Source: Mucilaginibacter pedocola
Lineage (GTDB): Bacteria; Bacteroidota; Bacteroidia; Sphingobacteriales; Sphingobacteriaceae
Direction of reading: 5' to 3'
Assembly: GCF_002013915.1 (NCBI RefSeq)
Contig: NZ_MBTF01000013.1
Span: forward strand, 1-64,000
DNA length: 64,000 bases
Shown here: in pieces, positions 40,957-48,994 of the stretch
Layout of the letters: each line of letters begins with the position of its first letter
Position numbering within the stretch: the first letter of the stretch is position 1
Made by a program: the position numbers and the translations under genes
The notes under the pieces: generated by a model
The model's database searches: none
Told to the model about the DNA's origin: nothing
Seen by the model: only the letters and a program-made list of their open reading frames with translations

Positions 40957-43542
40957 TTAATCGTTGCTTGGTTTTTGGAGGGTTTCCAGGTGGCGTTCCA
41001 GGCTGTATTCGTCGGGGTAGAGCACATCGCGGGCCTTGCTGCCCTCAAATGGGCCAACAATACCTGCTGCTTCCAACTGGTCTATAATACGTCCTGCACG
41101 GTTGTAACCCAGCTTCATTTTACGCTGAATAAGCGATGTTGAGCCTTGCTGGTGCAATACAATTAAACGCGCAGCATCCTCAAACATTGGGTCGCGGCTG
41201 TCGGCATCGTACTCTTTAGGGCTGCTTGCTTCGCCTTCGCCCACATATTCGGGCAGGTACATGGCCGATGGGTAGCCACGCTGATTACCAATAAAATCGG
41301 ATATCTTCTCTACCTCAGGCGTATCCACAAAGGCGCACTGCAGGCGTATCAGGTCGCTACCTGTCGAGAGCAGCATATCACCGCGGCCAATTAACTGATC
41401 AGCACCACCGGCATCCAAAATGGTGCGCGAATCTATCTTAGATAATACCCTGAAGGCCAAACGGGCCGGGAAGTTGGCCTTAATGGTACCCGTAATAACG
41501 TTTACCGATGGGCGCTGTGTTGCAATAACCAGGTGTATACCCACAGCACGGGCCAACTGGGCAAGGCGGGCAATAGGTTGCTCAACCTCTTTACCGGCGG
41601 TCATCATCAGGTCGGCAAATTCATCTATTACCAGTACAATGAATGGCAGGTAACGGTGTTTCTCCGGGTCGCTTATTTTGCGGTTTACGTATTTGTTGTT
41701 GTATTCCTTAAGGTTACGTACCTGTGCATCTTTCAGCAGGTCGTAACGCTGGTCCATCTCAATACAAAGAGAATTGAGCGTATTTACCACCTTTTTGGTA
41801 TCGGTGATAATAGCATCGCCATCATCAGGTAGTTTGGCCAAAAAGTGCCTTTCTATTTTACGGAACAGCGTAAGCTCCACCTTTTTAGGGTCAACCAATA
41901 CGAACTTCAATTCGGCAGGGTGCTTTTTGTAAAGCAACGATACCAATATGGCGTTAATACCAACGGATTTACCCTGACCGGTAGCACCCGCAACTAATAA
42001 GTGGGGCATTTTGGCCAGGTCGGCAATAAATACTTCGTTGCTGATGGTTTTACCGAGGGCAATTGGCAGGTCCATTGCAGCGTTCTGCCATTTTTCGGTG
42101 GCCAGTACCGATCGCATCGACACCATTTCGGGGTGCTGATTTGGCACCTCAATACCAATAGTACCCTTACCCGGCATAGGCGCTATAATACGTATACCTA
42201 AAGCGGCAAGGCTTAGGGCTATATCATCTTCCAGGTTCTTGATCTTGGAGATACGCACGCCCGGCGCGGGTATAATTTCGTAAAGCGTAACCGTTGGGCC
42301 AATGGTGGCCTTTATTTTTTCAATCTCGATGTTGTAGTGGTTCAGCGTTTCAACAATTTTGTTTTTGTTGGCTTCCAGTTCATCGGCATTTACCGCTATT
42401 TTGTTGCTGCCGTAGTTTTCCAGCAGATCCAGCGAAGGGTATTGGTACGATGCCAGGTCAAGCTTATGGTCGTATTGGCCAAACTGCTCTACCAACGAGG
42501 CTGCCTTGGCATCATCGTCGCTTTTTTCGATATTGAGCACCGGGGTAGGGCGAACCACATCAATAGTAAGCGGTATATCCTCTTCTATATCTTCTTCAAC
42601 TTCCAGTTCAGGCTCGGGCTTAAGCACTACCGGCTCGTGGCGTGGGATGTTCTGCTGCATGGGCTCGGGCTTTACAGGCTCCGGCGTAACAATTTCTATA
42701 ACATCCTCTTTCAATATATTATTGCCTTTGGCGCGGCCGCCGTTGCGTGGCCACTCCACAGGGACAGAAATTTCTTCGTCCTCCAGTTCAACAGGCTCGG
42801 GTTTTACATCCGGCACGGCAATAGCAGGAATGTTTCTTTCGCGGCGTTCGGGTAGTTTAAAATCAATGTTATAAGCTATTACCAAAACAGTCAATCCGGC
42901 AAATGCCAGTATAGCACCTGTACCCGCATGGCCCACCTGCACGCTCAGTAGCTTATTGCTCCAGTAGCCAAATTCGCCTTCGAAAAAGTGCGGGTAATCT
43001 GACACCATGCCGTGTACAAAACCCACGGTAATAGATATGAACACAATGCCAAAAAGCGTATACGCCAGCATTTTGGGCACCGAGAAAAGCCTTACTTTAA
43101 ATACCAGCCTGAAGCCGATAACAAAAAAGATGAATACAAACAGGAACGATGCCACGCCGAACCATTCGTAAATAAATTGGTTGGCCAGCAAGGCACCAAA
43201 TACGCCCAGCCAGTTATCGATAGGGTCGGTAATGCCGCTCTCTATCAGTTCTTTTGATGATTTAAAGAGGTTGTGCCAGCCGCCGTTGGCAGGCGAAACA
43301 TAGCTTTGGTCTTGCTGCCAGGTAAACAGGTACGAGGTAAAGGCAATGAGAAAGAAAACCGCCAGCACCAGCGAGAATAACCCTACTATTTTCAGGATGC
43401 GCCCATCCTCCAAATTGAATATGGGGAGGCGTTCGCTTATGGGTTTGGTAGGTTTTGGCCTTTCGGCTTTTGCGCCCGGCTTACGCGGCGTTTCGTCATC
43501 CTTAAAACTATTGCTCCTGAACTGGTTTCCTTTTACTGGCAT
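40957..43542 (-). CDS. ftsK: DNA translocase FtsK/SpoIIIE
   Basis: The 861-residue protein has four membrane helices (about residues 50-230), a Pro/Glu-rich linker (about 240-345) and the motor domain. Walker A lies in LVAGATGQGKSVG (near residue 515) and Walker B in FIVLVIDEFADLM (near 630). The C-terminal gamma winged helix (SLIQRKMKLGYNRAGRIIDQLEAAG) reads polar chromosomal sequences. FtsK moves chromosome termini through the division septum. The linker is short relative to proteobacterial FtsK. Its promoter box lies about 28 nt upstream and lolA follows. Confidence 0.97.
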   Translation of the reverse strand: MPVKGNQFRSNSFKDDETPRKPGAKAERPKPTKPISERLPIFNLEDGRILKIVGLFSLVLAVFFLIAFTSYLFTWQQDQSYVSPANGGWHNLFKSSKELIESGITDPIDNWLGVFGALLANQFIYEWFGVASFLFVFIFFVIGFRLVFKVRLFSVPKMLAYTLFGIVFISITVGFVHGMVSDYPHFFEGEFGYWSNKLLSVQVGHAGTGAILAFAGLTVLVIAYNIDFKLPERRERNIPAIAVPDVKPEPVELEDEEISVPVEWPRNGGRAKGNNILKEDVIEIVTPEPVKPEPMQQNIPRHEPVVLKPEPELEVEEDIEEDIPLTIDVVRPTPVLNIEKSDDDAKAASLVEQFGQYDHKLDLASYQYPSLDLLENYGSNKIAVNADELEANKNKIVETLNHYNIEIEKIKATIGPTVTLYEIIPAPGVRISKIKNLEDDIALSLAALGIRIIAPMPGKGTIGIEVPNQHPEMVSMRSVLATEKWQNAAMDLPIALGKTISNEVFIADLAKMPHLLVAGATGQGKSVGINAILVSLLYKKHPAELKFVLVDPKKVELTLFRKIERHFLAKLPDDGDAIITDTKKVVNTLNSLCIEMDQRYDLLKDAQVRNLKEYNNKYVNRKISDPEKHRYLPFIVLVIDEFADLMMTAGKEVEQPIARLAQLARAVGIHLVIATQRPSVNVITGTIKANFPARLAFRVLSKIDSRTILDAGGADQLIGRGDMLLSTGSDLIRLQCAFVDTPEVEKISDFIGNQRGYPSAMYLPEYVGEGEASSPKEYDADSRDPMFEDAARLIVLHQQGSTSLIQRKMKLGYNRAGRIIDQLEAAGIVGPFEGSKARDVLYPDEYSLERHLETLQKPSND

Positions 43543-43569
43543 CTGCTGCTATCCTTGCACGTTTGGTTG

Positions 43570-43577
43570 CAAATATA
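43570..43577 (-). promoter_or_regulatory. TATATTTG -7 box of ftsK
   Basis: The minus-strand octamer is a perfect TAnnTTTG match ending 27 nt before the ftsK ATG. No clear -33 TTTG is seen upstream. Confidence 0.55.
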
Positions 43578-43640
43578 AAGTTATTAGAATTAATTAAGTT
43601 TTATGTTGGGTGGGGAAAATTTAGGGAGGTGGTTTGGTTG

Positions 43641-43794
43641 GTTATTTTTACCGCGAAGTGCGCAAAGAATTTGCACAGTGGTGAGCGCAAAGGCTTCGCA
43701 ATCCTGATAACAGGTAAGCTTGCTGCTCTATTGCTTATGCAAGGCTTTGCGCCCCTTTGCGTTTTTTCTCCGCGTACTTTGCGGTTAAATAGCC
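43641..43794. repeat. Family C palindrome, copy 2
   Basis: The left end GGTTATTTTTACCGCGAAG with TGCGCAAAGAA and GAGCGCAAAGGC faces AGGCTTTGCGCCCC, TTTGCG and TACTTTGCGGTTAAATAGCC. It sits between the divergent ftsK and serine hydrolase genes, which are 315 bp apart. No gene is seen there. Confidence 0.78.
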
Positions 43795-43857
43795 ACTATT
43801 TCACAATTACCGTAACAACACGGCACCCGCAGCCGTCAAACCTGTAAATCTTCTATC

Positions 43858-45177
43858 ATGATAAAAAGAATACTTTTCTTCTTCCTTGTCGCTTTATCGT
43901 TCAATGTTGTAAAGGCGCAGGATATTAATAAACCGAAACTGGATAGCCTGCTGGATGTGCTTGCCGCTAATAACAAAACCATGGGCAGCCTTACCATATC
44001 AAAGGATGGTAAAGTGGTTTACCAGCGCTCGGTGGGTTATAGTTCGGTAGAGGCTAAAACCCTTGCCGATGCGCATACCAAATACCGTATAGGTTCTATC
44101 AGTAAAATATTTACGGGAGTTATCATCTTCCAACTTGTAGAAGAGAAAAAGCTAACGCTTGATGCCACGCTGGATAAGTTTTATCCGCAAATGCCCAATG
44201 CCTCAAAAATTACTATCGCGCAATTGCTTAGCCACCGCAGCGGTTTGTTCAACCTTACCAACGAGCCGGAGTTTGGCACTTACATGACCCGGCCGCAAAC
44301 CCACGAGTTCTTGTTGTCGAAAATGGCAGCGTTAAAGCCCGACTTTGCACCTAGTGAGAAGTTTAAATACAGCAATACCAACTTTATACTGCTTAGCTAC
44401 ATAGCCGAAAAGATAACAGGTAAGGCTTATCCCGAGATAGTGAAACAGCGTGTAATTAATAAAATTGGGTTAAAGGATACCTACTACGGCGGCAAAATAA
44501 ACGCGGCGGCCAACGAAGCATTGTCTTACGATTATAACGATGGTTGGAAGGTAGCGGTAGAAACCGATATGAGCATCCCGACCGGTGCGGGTGCAATGGT
44601 ATCAACCCCGGCCGATCTGGATAAGTTTATCGAAGCACTTTTCGCAGGCAAACTGATCAGTGCTGCCAGCCTGGCTCAAATGAAACCAACTATTGAAGGC
44701 TACGGTATGGCCATGCATAAGTCGGCATTTAAAGATAAAGTGGGTTACGGGCACGGCGGGGCTATCGACGGCTTTTTATCGTCTTTACAGTATTTTCCTG
44801 AGGATAAACTGGCTGTTTGTTATATAAAAAACGGCGGCAGCTACACGCCCGAAAACATTATCACCGGTGCGTTATCTATCTACTTTAACCAGCCCTATGC
44901 TATCCCATCATTTAAAAGCATCGCCCTTAAAACCGAAGACCTGGATAAATACCTTGGGGTTTATGCCAGCCCAACTTTTCCGTTGAAGATCACGGTTTCA
45001 AAAGATGGCGCTACGCTGATAGGGCAGGCAACAGGGCAGGGCTCACTTAGGCTGGAAGCTAAAGAAGGCGACAGATTTTTGTTTGAGCCCGCAGGTATAG
45101 AGATGGTGTTTTATCCTGAGAAGCACCAGTTTCTGTTGAAGCAGGGCGGGAGGGAAGTTTTGTTTACGAAGGAATAG
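43858..45177 (+). CDS. Secreted serine hydrolase (beta-lactamase/D-aminopeptidase-like)
   Basis: The 439-residue protein has a signal peptide ending NVVKAQ and the class C-type penicillin-binding fold: SxxK in RIGSISKIFTG (near residue 79), YxN in KYSNTNFILLSY (near 172) and the third motif HGGAIDGF (near 299). A C-terminal lipocalin-like extension (from about 355) follows. The family covers esterases, D-aminopeptidases and beta-lactamases, so the substrate is open; nothing here shows antibiotic hydrolysis. Confidence 0.9.
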   Translation: MIKRILFFFLVALSFNVVKAQDINKPKLDSLLDVLAANNKTMGSLTISKDGKVVYQRSVGYSSVEAKTLADAHTKYRIGSISKIFTGVIIFQLVEEKKLTLDATLDKFYPQMPNASKITIAQLLSHRSGLFNLTNEPEFGTYMTRPQTHEFLLSKMAALKPDFAPSEKFKYSNTNFILLSYIAEKITGKAYPEIVKQRVINKIGLKDTYYGGKINAAANEALSYDYNDGWKVAVETDMSIPTGAGAMVSTPADLDKFIEALFAGKLISAASLAQMKPTIEGYGMAMHKSAFKDKVGYGHGGAIDGFLSSLQYFPEDKLAVCYIKNGGSYTPENIITGALSIYFNQPYAIPSFKSIALKTEDLDKYLGVYASPTFPLKITVSKDGATLIGQATGQGSLRLEAKEGDRFLFEPAGIEMVFYPEKHQFLLKQGGREVLFTKE

Positions 45178-45202
45178 ACAAGTAGGATATTTATCAAATT
45201 CG

Positions 45203-45338
45203 TTATTTAACCACGGAGTTGGCAGAGGTAACGCGGAGGTTCGCAGAGTGTTTATTTTCATTATTAGGTCTGCATAGTAAAGAAATAGCAGCCATCATGA
45301 AGATTTGCTCTGCGAACCTTGTGGTAAAAAGCCGTTAT
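45203..45338. repeat. Family B palindrome, copy 4
   Basis: The left end has TTATTTAACCACGGAG, GGCAGAGGTAACGCGGAGG and TTCGCAGAG; the right end has TTTGCTCTGCGAACC and TTGTGGTAAAAAGCC. It is shorter than the other copies and separates the serine hydrolase gene from a small convergent gene. Confidence 0.68.
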
Positions 45339-45520
45339 TCAAATTGCAGTTCCCATTTATCTTCCCCGCCATCTACAACGCGGAAAATGTTTTTAACCAC
45401 GGAATGCGCACCATCTGCCGACTGCAGGGTAACGCTGTCGTGATCGTGGTACAGGTCTGATTTGGGCACCCAAACGGCTGTCATGCCATGCGGGTCGCCA
45501 TTTACTGTTATTGTTTCCAT
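45335..45520 (-). CDS. Small hypothetical protein
   Basis: The 61-residue protein contains VNGDPHGMTAVWVPKSDLYHDHDSV followed by an acidic C-terminal half. I do not recognise it. Its sequence is not repeat-derived, apart from the last few codons touching the family B element, and codon use looks like its neighbours. It might be real but could also be chance. Confidence 0.45.
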   Translation of the reverse strand: METITVNGDPHGMTAVWVPKSDLYHDHDSVTLQSADGAHSVVKNIFRVVDGGEDKWELQFE

Positions 45521-45628
45521 AATTTATTGGGGCTTTGGTTTATAGAAAGAATAACAAGGTAGCCGGGAATAAGTTTCTATACGGGAGGCTTTTCAGTTAA
45601 GATGGCGATAGATGAGGGTATCGGTGCT

Positions 45629-46366
45629 CTACACATATTTCTTCATGCAGATCTCGCAGTAATAACTTGTGCGATGTGATCTGCCGGTATCTCGTTTTAT
45701 AAACGGCACCTCGTCCCGCGGGCATATCTTTTTATCGTAAGCATGCCAATTCTTCTTTAGTTTGCCGGTCTTCTTTTGTCCCAAAAATTCGAAGCTGTAA
45801 TTGATGGCCTCGCTTATCATTTCTTTTACCTTTTTTGGCGGCAGGGCGCTTACCAGGCTTTCGGGATGTACGCGTATGCGGAAGAGTACTTCGTTTTTAA
45901 TGATATTGCCCACGCCCGAAAATAGGTGCTGGTCCATCAATGCATCGCAGGCCAATAGTTCGGGTAATTCCTTCATTTTTTTAATGACTGCTTTGGTATC
46001 CCATTTATCGCTCATCACATCGGCTTTCCAGTCGTACATGCTGTTCAATGGCTCCTCTATCAGTTTTAATTGACTGGCGTAGAAGTTCAACTCTCCGCCA
46101 CCTTCAAATCCCAAATGTAACCGCGCAGGTTTTGTGGTGTGAGAATTGATGCGGTACGAGCCGAACATCATCATGTGCACCCTGATAGTAAAATGCGGAA
46201 AACAGATAAGGAAGTGCTTGCCCCAGCTTTTAAGGTCGGTTACAGTTTGGTTTACCAATAATTTTGCATCTATAGCTCGGTTATTGCAACTTGCTTTGAT
46301 CACTTTTTGCCCTTTAAATTGCAGGGCCTCTTCTTTCAGGATGACGATTATAGGGCCTTCAGGCAT
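45629..46366 (-). CDS. Endonuclease VIII-like DNA glycosylase (Nei/Fpg family)
   Basis: The 245-residue protein begins MPEGP, with the proline-2 nucleophile and glutamate-3 of Nei-type glycosylases. The H2TH region is in DQHLFSGVGNIIKNEVLFRI (near residue 145). The C-terminal finger has ICPRDEVPF then YYCEICMKK. The second cysteine of the first pair is replaced by aspartate, so three Cys remain with a possible Asp or His ligand. It removes oxidised pyrimidines by family analogy. Together with the cysteine-free homologue at 12052 it shows that zinc-finger changes occur in both copies here. Confidence 0.87.
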   Translation of the reverse strand: MPEGPIIVILKEEALQFKGQKVIKASCNNRAIDAKLLVNQTVTDLKSWGKHFLICFPHFTIRVHMMMFGSYRINSHTTKPARLHLGFEGGGELNFYASQLKLIEEPLNSMYDWKADVMSDKWDTKAVIKKMKELPELLACDALMDQHLFSGVGNIIKNEVLFRIRVHPESLVSALPPKKVKEMISEAINYSFEFLGQKKTGKLKKNWHAYDKKICPRDEVPFIKRDTGRSHRTSYYCEICMKKYV

Positions 46367-46488
46367 TAGTTACAAACCTCATTAGAGAGGTGTTTGAAGA
46401 ACCCTGCAACGTGGAGGAATGTTTTCGCTGGTACTGGTTATAAACCTTTACGGTTTTTTTGTGGGAGTCCGAAAATCTGGGTGGATGA

Positions 46489-46953
46489 TTATTTGGGTAT
46501 TACCGCCGTAGCCTCTATCTCCACCAATACATCATCCCTGAATAATTTACTCACCTGCACCAAAGTACTGGCAGGCGGATGGTTTACATCGATGTATTTA
46601 TCGCGAATAGCACGCACGGTTTGGATGTTAGCCACATCTATCAGGTAATAGTTCAGCTTTACCACGTTAGCCATGGTGCCGCCCTTGCTTTCTACAATGG
46701 CTTTTATATTGGCAAATGTTTGCTCGATTTGGGCTGCTACGTCGCCTTTGCCCACCAGTTGACCGCTCTTATCTAATGCTACCTGGCCCGATAAGAGCAG
46801 CATATAGCTGTTGCCCATATCAATAACCGCTACCTGAGAGTAACCTTTTGGCGTTACCACAGCCGGCGGATTTTCTAAAGTTGCCACCACCTTTTGCTGC
46901 GCGAAGCAGGTTGTAGAAAACAATACTATTATTAAAGGTATAAGGCGTTTCAT
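46489..46953 (-). CDS. Exported RidA-family protein
   Basis: The 154-residue protein consists of a signal peptide (LIPLIIVLFSTTCFAQ) and a complete RidA/YjgF/UK114 domain, with LLLSGQVALDKSGQLVGKGD, QIEQTFANIKAIVESKG and the HPPAST..ValueEIEATAVIPK-like end (PASTLVQVSKLF then VLVEIEATAVI). The usual arginine that binds the substrate carboxylate in RidA is not evident in the expected IRDKYIDVNHPPAS stretch. Cytoplasmic RidA deaminates reactive enamines; a secreted copy must do something else. The ATG at 46953 starts the signal peptide; the longer frame would use TTG. Confidence 0.85.
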   Translation of the reverse strand: MKRLIPLIIVLFSTTCFAQQKVVATLENPPAVVTPKGYSQVAVIDMGNSYMLLLSGQVALDKSGQLVGKGDVAAQIEQTFANIKAIVESKGGTMANVVKLNYYLIDVANIQTVRAIRDKYIDVNHPPASTLVQVSKLFRDDVLVEIEATAVIPK

Positions 46954-46988
46954 TATTGTCAAATGATGATGCTTTCAATAAGCTGCTC

Positions 46989-47019
46989 AAAAAAAAACTC
47001 CTCCGCTAACCAGCGGAGG
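46989..47019 (-). terminator. Intrinsic terminator of the YitT gene
   Basis: On the minus strand, CCTCCGCT and AGCGGAGG form a stem with a GGTT loop, followed by AG and nine T residues. It starts about 10 nt after the YitT stop. Confidence 0.88.
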
Positions 47020-47028
47020 CTGGGGCGC

Positions 47029-47889
47029 TTAATGCCCTTTCTTCCTCTTCAATAAGCCACCGGTAGTATCATCTACGCTGGTTTGTACAATAAATGCAGA
47101 GGGGTCTATGCTCAGTATTTCGCGTTTTATTAGCGGTACTTCCAGGCGCGATGCTACGGTGAATATGATCTCGCGCGGGGCGTTGATGTGCCCGTCTTTA
47201 CCGTACCCGCTTTTACCTTGGTACACGGTTACGCCGCGGCCAAGGTTTTGGGTAATGGCCATACGTATCTCTTCGCCTTTGGTAGATACTACCGTCATGC
47301 CGGTGTATTGTTCCAAACCGTTTAGTATCAGGTCTATCATTTTTGACGCCGAGAGGTAAGTGAGTATAGAATATAAGCCTTTCTCTACCCCTAAAACAAA
47401 AATGGCGGCCATGAAGATGAATACGTTCAATATCAGTATAACATCGCTTACGCGGACTATTTGCGCACGCTTGCTTACCAATACGGCGGCAATTTCGGTA
47501 CCATCAAGTACCGCCCCGCCGCGTATGGCAAGGCCAATGCCTGCACCAATGAATACGCCGCCAAAAATGGCCGTCAATAACTTATCGGGTGTAACATCCG
47601 GGAATTTGATAAAAGCCAGTACCACGGCCAACCCCGCAATGGCCAATGCACTGCGGATTGCAAAGCCGATACCAAGTTTGCGGTAACCCAGGAATAAAAA
47701 TGGCAGATTGATGAAGAAAATTAGTATGGAAAGGGGCGTGTGCGTAAGATCGGCCACTAAAATAGATATGCCGGTTACGCCGCCATCAATAAAGTGGCTG
47801 GGCAGCAAAAAGCCTTTAAGCCCAAACCCTGCCGAGAATATACCTAAGATAACCAGTACAGTATCTAATAAAGCGGCTTTGTATTTCAT
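47029..47889 (-). CDS. YitT family membrane protein (DUF161/DUF2179)
   Basis: The 286-residue protein has about five or six membrane helices in its first 190 residues, with the conserved GFLLPSHFIDGGVTGIS and GGAVLDGTEIAAVL segments. A soluble DUF2179 domain follows (about 200-275), with GRGVTVYQGKSGYGKDG. The family is thought to be a transporter type, with no proven substrate. A strong terminator follows. Confidence 0.9.
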   Translation of the reverse strand: MKYKAALLDTVLVILGIFSAGFGLKGFLLPSHFIDGGVTGISILVADLTHTPLSILIFFINLPFLFLGYRKLGIGFAIRSALAIAGLAVVLAFIKFPDVTPDKLLTAIFGGVFIGAGIGLAIRGGAVLDGTEIAAVLVSKRAQIVRVSDVILILNVFIFMAAIFVLGVEKGLYSILTYLSASKMIDLILNGLEQYTGMTVVSTKGEEIRMAITQNLGRGVTVYQGKSGYGKDGHINAPREIIFTVASRLEVPLIKREILSIDPSAFIVQTSVDDTTGGLLKRKKGH

Positions 47890-47968
47890 AATCCGGGAGA
47901 ATAGATGCGGGCTTAAGATACAGAAAAGTTTGCAGTTCTCGGTAGAGGGTTCCCAGTTTGCGATCTGT

Positions 47969-48060
47969 TTCTGAACCCTGATTCGCCTGATTGAGGGATT
48001 ATCCGATGTTTTGCGAATTGTATCAGAGAATCTTTAAATCAAGAAAATCAAGGTTCAGAC
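47969..48060. repeat. Family G palindrome (TCTGAACCTTGATT type)
   Basis: TTTCTGAACCCTGATTCGCC and GATTGAGGGATTA on the left face AATCTTTAAATC, AAGAAAATCAAGGTTCAGA on the right. It lies between the start of yitT and the stop of the Nudix-like gene, both on the minus strand. The repeat type is familiar from other Bacteroidota genomes. Confidence 0.65.
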
Positions 48061-48063
48061 AAG

Positions 48064-48810
48064 CTACCACCCACTCTTCAGACCCTCTTTCAACGCGGCT
48101 TTGTAATTTTCCAGGTCGAACGAGTATAGGTAGGGGGCTTTGTGGGCGCCGCCTTTGCGGGTTTGATCCAGCTTATTTAAAATGCCGAAGCCCAGCATAC
48201 GGCGCTGAAAGTTACGCCTGTCCAGCTTTTTGCCTAAAATGGTTTCGTAAAGCTTTTGCAGTTCGGGCATAGTAAATTCTTTCGGCATCAGGTTATAGCC
48301 TATTGGCTGATAGCTGAGTTGCAGGCGCAGGGTGTCCAGCGCGGTGTTAAATATCAGTTCGTGGTCTAACTGGAAAGTGGGCAGGTCCTCGAGGTCGCGC
48401 CAGGTGCAAACTTCAGAAAATGCATCGGCAGTAGGCGTAACATCAAAAAAATCTACCAGGGCATAATAACCTACCGATATAAACCGCTGTTTAAAAAAGG
48501 GGTTGTCGTGGTACAGGTCGTTATGGTGCTTGGTGCGGTCGGGCGCGGCAAATACTCGGAATTGGCGCAGGAATATTTTTTCCAGCCCGGTACGGTCTTT
48601 TAATATACGGTTAGCTGCATCGTCAATTGGTTCCTCTATTTTGAGGAAGCCACCGGGCAGGTACCAGTCTTTTTCGTTCTTACTTTTCAGCATCAGCACT
48701 TTCATCTGGCCTTCGTGGAAACCAAACACCACACAATCAATAGATATGTGGTCGAGGTAGGTTTTGTTTCCTTCTGCCCAAAATTGCTCCAGTTCGTCTT
48801 TAGTCAGCAT
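48064..48810 (-). CDS. Nudix-like transcriptional regulator (NrtR/AraR type)
   Basis: The 248-residue protein joins an N-terminal Nudix fold (about 20-150) to a C-terminal winged helix (about 165-240, with KKLDRRNFQRRMLGFGILN). The Nudix box near residue 52 reads GGFLKIEEPIDDAANRILKD: the catalytic REUxEE positions are replaced (R-I-L-K-D-R), so hydrolysis is unlikely and the fold probably senses a ligand. AraR of Bacteroides, which controls arabinose genes, has this design. It is transcribed away from a GH3 gene and the SusC/SusD pair, which are its likely targets. Confidence 0.87.
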   Translation of the reverse strand: MLTKDELEQFWAEGNKTYLDHISIDCVVFGFHEGQMKVLMLKSKNEKDWYLPGGFLKIEEPIDDAANRILKDRTGLEKIFLRQFRVFAAPDRTKHHNDLYHDNPFFKQRFISVGYYALVDFFDVTPTADAFSEVCTWRDLEDLPTFQLDHELIFNTALDTLRLQLSYQPIGYNLMPKEFTMPELQKLYETILGKKLDRRNFQRRMLGFGILNKLDQTRKGGAHKAPYLYSFDLENYKAALKEGLKSGW

Positions 48811-48816
48811 TTATAT

Positions 48817-48824
48817 CAAAAATA
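48817..48824 (-). promoter_or_regulatory. TATTTTTG -7 box ending 6 nt before the regulator gene
   Basis: The minus-strand octamer fits TAnnTTTG and is separated from ATG by ATATAA, predicting a leaderless mRNA. Confidence 0.5.
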
Positions 48825-48859
48825 CTTTGAATGTTTAATTTTAATATCTACAATTGTGT

Positions 48860-48959
48860 ACCAATTACACCCTTGTTTACATTTTTTTAACAACCAATAA
48901 TAACCAATAAGTTTTAACAAACTTTAATAATGGCGAAATTATCATGCGTTATAATTGGT
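48860..48959. promoter_or_regulatory. Repeated ACCAATWA boxes in the regulator/GH3 gap
   Basis: ACCAATTA (48860-48867), ACCAATAA (48893-48900) and ACCAATAA (48903-48910) stand in direct orientation, the last two 10 bp apart. TAATTGGT (48952-48959) is the same box inverted. They lie in the divergent gap between the Nudix-like regulator and GH3 genes and are candidate operators of that regulator. Confidence 0.4.
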
Positions 48960-48994
48960 GTATTACGGTAAACATACAAACCACGTTTATTCAA

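Noticed and set aside
42337..42855. 172-codon open frame antisense to ftsK
   Set aside because: It mirrors the FtsK linker and motor domain and shows no family features.
43858..45177. Class C beta-lactamase call for the serine hydrolase
   Set aside because: SxxK and YxN are shared by esterases and peptidases of the family, the third motif is HGG rather than KTG, and a lipocalin-like extension is present.
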